In this document: positions 56,996 through 64,000 of the stretch, one piece after another
How positions within the stretch are numbered: position 1 is the first letter of the stretch
Layout: each line of letters starts with the position of its first letter
Assembly (NCBI GenBank): GCA_031769625.1
Contig: JAUIMM010000121.1
Location: forward strand, 10,869,501-10,933,500
Length of the DNA: 64,000 nt
Direction: 5' to 3'
DNA from: Taudactylus pleione
Taxonomy: Eukaryota; Chordata; Amphibia; Anura; Myobatrachidae
The notes under the pieces: generated by a model
What the model saw: the letters and a program-made list of their open reading frames with translations, nothing else
What the model was told of the DNA's origin: nothing
The model's database searches: none
Made by a program: the position numbers and the translations under genes

Positions 56996-57848
56996 GGGGT
57001 ATTCAATATGGGAGCGAAAAGTCTGTGCTGGACTTTTCGCTCCACATCGGAGATTTTCCTGGGATAAAGTATCGGGCGCGCGCCCGCTTTATCCCCGTAT
57101 TCAATATAAAACCTACGAAAACGGAACCCTGCGAAGTGGGATCTGCGAAAGAAAACGAAATTTATCTGGAATAAATTGTAGGACCCCCCCTAAAACTGTA
57201 AAAACATGGGGGATCACTATGGGTACCCCCGTTTTAGCCTGCAAATGAAAATCGGGGATTTAAATAGCGGCTGCAGGTGTTTTTTCCCGACATTGAAGAA
57301 GTGATGCAGAAGAGCACTTAGGTTATGCTTTTCATTTTTTTAAGTGCTCCCATCAAATTTGGGGTACATGAAAATGGGTACTAGCATATTTTTATGTCCC
57401 TAAAGTAAGTTTTAAAAAATTCTGCAACTATGCACCTGCCGCTAATAATCTATTCTAGAATACACCTGCCGCATACTTGCAGAATAGCCCTGAACCTATT
57501 TCCCTATTGTTAAACACTTTTTTTCCTTTTTCTCCCCAATTTTTTAATTAATTTTTTGGGGTGTCCCTATTTTTTTTAAAACTTTTTTTTAACACAGTTA
57601 TTTTTAAAATGTAATTCCCAGGGGTGCAGGCTGTTTTTTTTAAGCCTGCACCCCTAAACCCCAATTCTGCACTTTTTTTCGCCACCTATTCAGTGGTGAA
57701 AAGTTATCCCCGTTTTTTTTCAAAGACTTTTTGAACCTGCGAAAAGTCTTTGAAATTGAATACGGTGTAAAACTAAAACCTGCGAAAATGACGTAATCGG
57801 TGCGAAAACATCGCAAAAACTGAGTTTTCGCTCCATATTGCATACCCC
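56996..57848. mobile_element. MITE, TIR GGGGTATTCAATAT (copy 2, reversed)
   Basis: GGGGTATTCAATATGGGAGC to CTCCATATTGCATACCCC; internally GGGGTGCAGGCTGTTTTT, the complement of the copy at 23778-24637. Confidence 0.87.
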
Positions 57849-57929
57849 TATATGTATTGGTTGTCTGTGGTCTTTTGTGATCTTACATCTGAAATCAGGA
57901 TTCAAACAGCAGATGATTTACTAGATTAG

Positions 57930-58095
57930 GGGGCATATGTGTGATGTGAGATAAAATTGTGAAATATATATCACCAACCAATCAGCTCCAAACTATCATT
58001 TCTTAAACACAGCCTGCAAAATGTAAGTTAGAAGCTGATTGGTTGGTGATATATATCTCACAATTGTATCTCACGTCAAGCTTTGATACATATGT
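57930..58095. mobile_element. Short foldback with ACCAACCAATCAGC
   Basis: GAAATATATATCACCAACCA and TTGGTTGGTGATATATATCTC are inverted about a 90-bp centre. Related in layout to the GTAAATATACC MITEs. Confidence 0.65.
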
Positions 58096-58235
58096 ATATA
58101 GTAGTAGGATAATGATTAGTATAATTGTTTTATTTTAATTGATAATAATGCCAAAGATTTAATGGGTATGTAAACTTTGGTGAGGTCTTTCACATCACCT
58201 CTCTGTTCTGTTATTGGACCCTATATAAGTACAAC

Positions 58236-58919
58236 TAATGGTGTATATTTACTAAGCAATGGATTTTCAAAGCAAGCCTGATTTTGCATTTATTATTATT
58301 GCCCTTTTAAATATGGGTGTGATATATATTACCGCCGGCTGCATGGCTGGCGGTTCAATCCCCGACAGCGGTTGCCCGACAAAGGAGGAAATCCCGATCG
58401 TCCTAAAGGTAAGTATTTACTAACCTAACCCCCCTAACCCTAACCCTCCCTTAGGGGTGCCTAACCCTAACCCCCCCCCCTGTGCCTAACCCTAACCCCC
58501 TCTCTAAGTGCCTAAACCTAACCCCCCCTTCCCCGCAGCCTAACCCTAAGTCCCCCGGGGGGTGCCTAACCCTAAGTCCCCCCTGAGGGTGCCTAACCCT
58601 AACCCTCCCTCCCCCTAGCCTAACCCTAACCTCCCGGGGGGTGCCTAACCCTGTCCCCCACGGGAGCCCTAAACCTAATCCCACGGCTGTCCGCTGCGGC
58701 GCCCGGCATTCGCTCAATCGGGATGCCGTGCGCCGGTCTCCAGACGTCGGGGAAATGACAGGCGTCTAGATTTAGACGCCTGTCATTCGTCCCTAGTCGG
58801 GATAAAGCAGTCTGGAAACCGGCGGTCGGCATTTAGACCGTCGGGTTCCAGACTACATCCCTTAAATATGGCTGTCAAAATCGGCTTTGAAAATCCATTG
58901 CTTAATAAATATATCCCTA
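58236..58919. mobile_element. MITE with CCTAACCCTAA core
   Basis: ATTTACTAAGCAATGGATTTTC at the left and AAAATCCATTGCTTAATAAAT at the right are inverted. The core 58425-58680 has many CCTAACCCTAA(C) repeats mixed with CCCCC runs, surrounded by GACGTC/GTCGGGAT stems. Not a telomere. Confidence 0.7.
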
Positions 58920-58974
58920 AGTCTGATTGTCTGCATTCCCTCTTCAAATCATTGCACTGCTTCTTTCATATGTA

Positions 58975-59300
58975 GCCCATACTTGCCTACCTTTTACTTG
59001 TTCTCCCCGGGAGAAGCCTGTGGAGGACAAGCATGTGGGCTGTGACGGGGGCGGGGCCTGATGGGTAACATAATTAAGCCCCGCCCCCTTCGTGGTAAAT
59101 TGCCACAACTGGCTTAAATTTAAATAGGGGTGTGGCTAAATGACACAATTCATGGAGAATAGTTTATTAAGCCCCGCCCCCTACACGGGGACCCGCGATA
59201 GGAAGTGGACAGAATGCGGGAGAAATGCCTACCTTTCCGGGGGTGCGGGGGGTTACCCGAAAAATCGTGAGCCTCCCGCGAAAACCTGGAGGGAAGACAT
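58975..59300. repeat. GC-rich MITE relic (ACTTGCCTACC type)
   Basis: CATACTTGCCTACC and CTCCCCGGGAG occur as in 51576. GCCCCGCCCCCT appears twice. Confidence 0.45.
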
Positions 59301-59343
59301 GTATGATGTAGCCCTGTCCTCACTCATCTACTGATATACTCAG

Positions 59344-60127
59344 CAGGGCTGCCATCAGAAATTGTGGGGCCCGGGACTGAAAGAATAGGCAGGGCCCCCC
59401 CCAGTCCGTTATTGAATGCAGTCTGTGCGCCCTTCCTTTTTTTGTTTTACCTCTTCCCCCCCCCTTATTGAATGTAGTCTGTGCACAGGCCCTGCATTTT
59501 CATCACCTCACCCACCCACTCCCCCTCGTTAGTGAATATATTCTGCGTGTGGCAGGCTCTGCATTTTTATTTTTATTACCTCACCCCCCCCATTAGTGAA
59601 TTTAGTGAGTGCGGCAGTCCTTGCATTTTTTATCACCCCCTCCTGCCCCCCTGGTAGTGAAGTCTGTGAGCGGCAGACATCTCCCCCCCCTCCGCCCCCA
59701 GGTAGTTACATGTGTGTGCGGCAGGCCCTGCATTTTTATCACCTCACTCTCCCCCTGCTGCCCAGACATTCCTCCACTTACCTTATGGATCCGGCAGCGG
59801 CTACTTCCTCCACGGTCCACCAGCACTGCAGGCACGCTCCTCTTCATCCGCGGCTCACCCTACACTGGCGCGCCGTTACGTCATGTGCACTGACTCCAAC
59901 TCAAGCTCGCGGGCCGGCAGCCAATAAGGAGCAGCCGCTACGGCCACTCCTGATTGGCTGCCGTTCCGCGACCTCAAGTTGGCTTGCGGCGGCCCTGCTT
60001 CGATCTTTCTCCCTGCATCATTTGCTGCTACTGCTGCAGCGGCGCTGCTACCCGGGCCCCCCTCCCTCTCCCCTCCCTCCGGGCCCGGGACTCGAGGCCC
60101 GGCGGTCCCCCCCTGATGGCGGCCCTG
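59344..60127. mobile_element. hAT-type MITE, 784 bp, TSD ATACTCAG
   Basis: CAGGGCTGCCATCAG to CTGATGGCGGCCCTG, flanked by ATACTCAG at 59336-59343 and 60128-60135, a perfect 8-bp match. GC-rich interior; the 189-codon ORF across it is low-complexity and not supported. Confidence 0.93.
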
Positions 60128-60177
60128 ATACTCAGCACTGCTGGTGGTCCTGCTCCTTCCACTAAATAACTCTCAGG

Positions 60178-60358
60178 GGTCTATTTACCATGGTGCGTGA
60201 TTTTAGAAGTGGAGATGTTGCCCATAGCAACCAGTCACATTCTACTTAAATTTAACTTACACCTTCTAGAAGATAACAGCTAGAATCTTATTGGTTGCTA
60301 TGCACAACATCTCCACTTCTAAAAACCCGCACTTTAGTAAATATACTCCTCAGTCTCT
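60178..60358. mobile_element. MITE, TIR GGGGTCTATTTAC, copy 2 of 47428 type
   Basis: AGGGGTCTATTTACCATGGT to TTTAGTAAATATACTCCT; shares GTGGAGATGTTGCCCATAGC and CACCTTCTAGAAGATAA with copy 1. Confidence 0.85.
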
Positions 60359-60697
60359 TCCTGCTGTATCTACTCCCCTCTCCACATCATGACAATAACC
60401 CTATCACAAGCAGCCCTGTCCCTACTGAGAGAATCACATGGACAGATCACTATCTCCCATAAGACGGGCACAGTCATCTCCTGAAAACTCTGTGCTGTGC
60501 AAGACAGTTGTTTTTTTTTCTCCTCTCACTTTAAACATGTTTACAAACGAGCAGCAGATTTATAGCAAAAAGGGCTCTGATCCCCATTAAATGCACTTTA
60601 AAGAGAGCCTCAAGTTATTTGCCACTGACATCAGCAGTAGCCATTTGCAGAACTCTTACAGGTATGAAGCAAACTTTTGTATGTTCCATCTCTGCAG

Positions 60698-60923
60698 CTC
60701 TGGATCCTGCAAATATAATCAGCGAGGAGCGGTTTCTGTGCACCCTGACAGCGCAGGGAGTCTACCCCACCTTCTCTGTGGTAGATGCATGTCCAGCAGG
60801 TAGTGCCAGCACCCTCAGCAAGGCACAGCTCTGGAGGCTCTTTTCACTGAAAGAACTCAATTCCTGTCTTCAAAATGATCCCACACCAGGCGAACTTATA
60901 TATAGGGTTCCTACCCGACACAG
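60698..60923 (+). CDS. CFAP65: CFAP65 exon 7 of 11 visible (phase 1-2)
   Basis: The acceptor ccatctctgcag and donor gtatgg enclose 226 nt. The product includes ISEERFLCTLTAQGVYPTFS, AQLWRLFSLKELNSCLQ and GELIYRVPTRH. Phase 1 in and phase 2 out match both neighbours. The next intron is only 125 bp. Confidence 0.88.
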
Positions 60924-61048
60924 GTATGGAGGGAAGGGTGAGAAATAACCAAACAATGCTCTCCCTCAATGTCCAATAACATGATATAACTCATTACTGT
61001 GTCTTTCTTTTTGGAGATTTGTAATGGTCCCTATGTTTTCCCACACAG

Positions 61049-61177
61049 CACCCACAGACGTCCCTCTATAAACACTCCAATCCTCCTGGACTTCAACTTT
61101 GGGGCTGCCCCTGTAGGATTGGAGCCATTTGTGGCCCTGCTTTTGCTGGAGAATAATGGGGTATTACCTGTGAAGTG
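61049..61177 (+). CDS. CFAP65: CFAP65 exon 8 of 11 visible (phase 2-2)
   Basis: The acceptor ttttcccacacag and donor gtgagt enclose 129 nt. The product contains [19 protein letters not shown] and [14 protein letters not shown], the opening strands of another ASH-like domain. A second in-frame AG lies 9 nt downstream (exon start 61058) and would drop three residues, so the precise start could be either; the first was chosen because it follows the pyrimidine tract directly. The final tryptophan codon is split with the next exon. Confidence 0.88.
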
Positions 61178-61289
61178 GTGAGTTTGTTGGGGGCGTGCAT
61201 GTTATGCTTACACCAAAAATTAATAGTATAGTATTTAGTGTTTTTGCAGAAAATCCTCAGTAAACTGTTATTTTGTACATGAATTTACA

Positions 61290-61459
61290 GGGCCTGATTC
61301 CGGCCGCCCTAATCAAAAACACTCACACTTCCCTCCCCCACCCCAAAATGTTTACTTTCCTATTATCGCGCCGAAATCTGCATTTGCATCTGAGATGGAC
61401 GGATTAGCACAGCCGCTTGTGTGCAGCTCTGCAAATCCATCCATCTCTGAATCAGATCC
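61290..61459. mobile_element. MITE, GGGCCTGATTCAG family, internally deleted
   Basis: GGGCCTGATTCCGGCCG to CTGAATCAGATCC, flanked by ACA/ATA, in the CFAP65 intron after exon 8. Confidence 0.65.
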
Positions 61460-61836
61460 ATAGTCAGACTGTCTGATGTTACTAGCAGTTTCATCTTGTA
61501 TGTGGGCAACATTACGCAAAGGGCTCACAGCATCACAGTATGTCTATAGACCAGATGTTGACAGCAAGTTCAACATTTTTAGATTTTAACATTTGCAAAA
61601 AAAATATATAAATAATTAGTTTGTTTGCTGTAATTAGCCCATTAATTATGTTGAACGTTTTGGTGCTTTACTTCAGCCCCCCCCCCTCAGACACACACAC
61701 TCACCCTTCTCATTCTTTGTTTTTTTGCTTCGCCCCCCCCTTGCCTTCTTTCTTCTGTCCTTTTGTGTATGTTGTTAGCATACATCGGTGCTGTGTAACT
61801 CTTCTTAGAGCTGTGCAATGTTATATTGTTCTGCAG

Positions 61837-62013
61837 GGACTTTTTATATCCATCAGATCTACAGATTGAGTTGGAGTTCTGGGCTGAGACCTGGGAGTTT
61901 GACCCCAGTGAGACCCACCAGATGAGAATTCAAGACAATAAACTGTTTACCGTCAACCCCAAATCAGGGAATCTAAAACCCGGCCAGCAACAAACGGTGC
62001 AGCTAACATACAG
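61837..62013 (+). CDS. CFAP65: CFAP65 exon 9 of 11 visible (phase 2-2)
   Basis: The acceptor gttctgcag and donor gtgaga enclose 177 nt. The product reads DFLYPSDLQIELEFWAETWE and then QDNKLFTVNPKSGNLKPGQQ, with QTVQLTY at the end. This is the central part of the ASH-like domain begun in exon 8. Confidence 0.9.
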
Positions 62014-63050
62014 GTGAGAAACATATGGTAAATTATTTTAATGTATGGATATTGTTGGAAAGTTGGCATCAGTGTTGGCACAATGTTGACTCATAGCTTT
62101 GGGGTCAGGACCCTAGCTGTATGTAGGCTGTATGTTCTTCTCCTGGTGCTACAGTTTCTTCCTACACTCCAAAAAGATATTGGTAGGGTAATTAGATTCT
62201 GACAAAATTAACCCTTCTAAGCTCCAATGAGGATGTCGATGACAAATATTCTCTGTACAGCAGTGTGTAAAACTTTTTATATATAAATAATAATAAAATA
62301 ATACTGTATTTTGATCTCATCCACCACTCTATTTACCATAGGATAGAAAAGACTGTATTCACCATATAGGTGTAAGGAGGCCCAAGACCTAGGTAGCACT
62401 GATTTGTAGGCAGGCAGTGCATACACTGCATTGCAGGCAGTAATGGAAAACCTGACAGGGTTAGGGCTGGCGGCAGACAAGCAGAAATGGTTTAACAGGC
62501 TTTATCAATTCTGGCAACAGACAAATATGTAATCCAGAAAATAGGCCATCAGGGGCAGGAAAAGTTAGAATAATTCAGTAAGCAAAACCGAGTCACAAAA
62601 CAGATAAGACAGATTCATCTTACAGCAAGGCAGGAAACTATCACCGTACAGGAGGAGAGGAAACAAAACTGTTTAAACTGACCAATGGGATGTGATGGAT
62701 AAACTCTAGTTCCCTCTAGTAAATAACCAGCAGCGTTATGGAGGAAGTCAGCAGCCATTACCTAGCAATTGCTAGAACCACCGTCTAGGGTAGCCCTGTT
62801 TATAGGGATACGCTTTACTTATTATACAGATACCCAAATGCATAGCTCAGTGCATTGTAAAGTCAAAGCAGTATTTATTACAAAATATGATACTAAATTG
62901 TCTAAGTCATGCACTTATCTGCGTATGCACTATTCATAGGGTACAATGCTTCAGACAGCACTAACTGTCTATCTCCAGGAATTGTTTGACTTCCCATGCA
63001 TCAGTACCTTAGCATTTATGCCTCTTGTGTCTTTTCATGGCCGTGCATAG
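62014..63050. other. CFAP65: CFAP65 intron, nothing else recognised
   Basis: No element boundary or RNA gene is evident. Contains a TAATAATAATAAAATAAT tract near 62285. Confidence 0.45.
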
Positions 63051-63117
63051 ACATGATTTTGTTGGCACCGATCGCTTGCCTGTCCTCCTCAAAGTATCAC
63101 ACGGCCGGGAGATTTTG
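63051..63117 (+). CDS. CFAP65: CFAP65 exon 10 of 11 visible (22 codons)
   Basis: A short exon of 67 nt between acceptor gtgcatag and donor gtacgt. It completes a split arginine codon and encodes [20 protein letters not shown] followed by IL, the most distinctive CFAP65-like stretch in the window. An upstream AG (ends 63004) was tried and rejected because that frame runs into TAG. Confidence 0.9.
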
Positions 63118-63489
63118 GTACGTACAATAAGGATAATTATTTGTAGATTATTATGTCTGTGTTTTCCAGCACTATAGTTAGAAAAGATGTGTCCCCATGT
63201 GTCAGGAGGATACAGGGATTGGCCATAAGTAAAAGAGCTCTCAGTTTCCTCTATGCCAGTTTCCCCTCTGCCTGCTGAGAGAACTTACTGCACAGTGGTC
63301 TGACTGGCACGAGGATTGCAGAGTCTCAAGTGCTGGTACTAAAGGGGCTGTTAATCTGCTATTCCCATCACTTTGCACCATCGGATGTTGGTTGTAGTGA
63401 CGTTTTGTAATGTAAAAAATACCATGTTAGAATTTTAAATAATTCACTGAAAACATAAAATAATTAAATGTGAATGTTTGCTGCTTCAG

Positions 63490-63600
63490 CTAAATTTCAT
63501 TGGAGTCACAGTAGGGAAGGAGCAACGCTACGTACATTTTACCTCCACAAAACACCGCTTTACGCCTGTGGCCATTGGCAGCTCCAGTCCTTCAAAACAG
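63490..63600 (+). CDS. CFAP65: CFAP65 exon 11 of 11 visible, GC donor
   Basis: The acceptor tgctgcttcag precedes 37 open codons beginning [20 protein letters not shown], ending SSSPSKQ. The sequence after the exon is gcaagt, preceded by aaacag. This fits a GC-AG intron with an otherwise perfect donor context, as GC donors usually have. Without splicing the frame would continue as non-conserved sequence to 63810. The following exon is outside the window. Confidence 0.85.
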
Positions 63601-63606
63601 GCAAGT
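63601..63606 (+). promoter_or_regulatory. CFAP65: Non-canonical GC 5' splice site
   Basis: The donor reads CAG|GCAAGT, with C in place of T at intron position 2. Exon bases -2,-1 and intron bases 3 to 6 match consensus strongly, the known compensating pattern of GC-AG introns. No nearby GT donor (within about 40 bp) keeps the conserved protein end. Confidence 0.7.
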
Positions 63607-63924
63607 TATTTGTCATCGTGTCCTCTCACTACTAACTTCTGTGATTCCTTGATTTATTTCCCCATCTGGGCAATGTATAAATCATTTTATACTAATCCCC
63701 CCATTCTTAATCTAGATGACATGTTATTCCTCATTTCATTTATTACGGACTGTGTCTATGTGAGTTTGGTTGGAACTCAGTCTCCACAGACCACCGGTGT
63801 TGGCCAGTAATTAAAATCTTTTCAGCTGATTGGTGACTGCGATTGATATATGTATGGTCATCTGCTGACCATGGTAACAGAGTCACATGAGATGTTGACA
63901 TTATCCATATCGCATTACACTACA

Positions 63925-64000
63925 GGGTAGATGTATGAAGCAGTGAATAGAGTGGAGAAGTGTGCCAGTGGAGAAGTTGCCCATGGCAACCAATCAGTTT
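63925..64000. mobile_element. MITE related to 47428/60178, cut by window end
   Basis: GGGTAGATGTATGAAGCAGT then GTGGAGAAGTTGCCCATGGC-AACCAATCAG, the left arm of the same type of foldback. Confidence 0.6.

Larger units (their letters stand above)
25072..63600 (+). other. CFAP65: CFAP65 gene, partial (11 internal exons visible)
   Basis: Eleven exons with AG acceptors and GT (one GC) donors join in one frame to give 589 codons with no stop. The protein resembles CFAP65/CCDC108, a large cilia and flagella associated protein built from repeated ASH/MSP-type immunoglobulin-like beta-sandwiches; in vertebrates it is needed for motile cilia and the sperm flagellum, probably as a scaffold of the axonemal central apparatus (family knowledge). 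Motifs that led to this call include [37 protein letters not shown] and FGAAPVG, all typical of ASH-like repeats. The N-terminal part, start codon, stop codon and UTRs lie outside the window or were not found. Introns are 71, 7105, 6630, 3963, 3428, 13372, 125, 659, 1037 and 372 bp; the long ones are mostly transposons and satellites. HYDIN, CFAP47 and CFAP74 have similar domains and are the main alternatives. Confidence 0.85.

Noticed and set aside
58425..58680. Chromosome-internal true telomere
   Set aside because: The CCTAACCC repeats are short and degenerate, and lie inside a foldback repeated elsewhere in the window.
59596..60165. 189-codon ORF
   Set aside because: Pro/Ser/Leu-rich low-complexity frame wholly within a hAT MITE with a clear 8-bp duplication.
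63004..63050. Alternative acceptor for CFAP65 exon 10 at CATCAG (ends 63004)
   Set aside because: In the required phase it leads to TAG before the conserved motif; the acceptor at 63050 restores frame.

Overview
This is nuclear DNA from a vertebrate, most likely an anuran amphibian with a large genome. The case rests on one conserved multi-exon vertebrate gene whose introns are swollen by DIRS-like, Penelope-like, hAT and Tc1-like elements and by many palindromic MITEs, a mixture familiar from frog genomes. I cannot name the species. There is no bacterial, plasmid or CRISPR content.

The only host gene I can support is a 3'-ward part of CFAP65 (formerly CCDC108) on the + strand. It is seen as 11 exons between 25072 and 63600 that join in frame into 589 codons without a stop. 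The exons are 25072-25209, 25281-25526, 32632-32856, 39487-39639, 43603-43768, 47197-47325, 60698-60923, 61049-61177, 61837-62013, 63051-63117 and 63490-63600. All phases match. The last visible donor is GC rather than GT. Introns range from 71 bp to about 13.4 kb, and the long ones are long because of inserted repeats. The first 25 kb hold no exon I recognise and are probably the upstream intron.

Region by region: 1-7100 holds scattered MITEs, a DIRS recombinase relic on the minus strand (about 2940-3480), TA microsatellites and a foldback. 7147-13885 is a Penelope-like element (reverse transcriptase plus GIY-YIG endonuclease, decayed) split by a 4.3 kb hAT transposon (7734-12059) with a perfect 8-bp target duplication; the hAT itself is filled with two internal tandem arrays. 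14524-18510 is a 60-bp satellite with a higher-order period near 955 bp. 18690-23710 is a nest of palindromic elements. 25600-28700 is a 42-bp minisatellite of about 73 units, beginning within 100 bp of a CFAP65 splice donor. 28700-32400 is a repeat-rich element also present at 21.0-22.2 kb, plus MITEs. 36440-39015 is a DIRS-like retroelement with inverted termini. 39664-42534 is a broken Tc1-like transposon. 43905-46546 is a large inverted repeat. 47.3-60.7 kb is one intron full of hAT-type and other MITEs, several with readable target-site duplications.

One MITE family with termini GGGCCTGATTCAG and 3-bp target duplications recurs at least 16 times and accounts for much of the GC-rich, hairpin-rich DNA. 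The long uninterrupted ORFs in the satellites are by-products of repeat units whose length is a multiple of three. I found no convincing new biological system. The most unusual structures are the nested hAT-in-PLE locus with internal arrays, the mobile minisatellite-bearing element, the higher-order satellites and the GC-AG intron.
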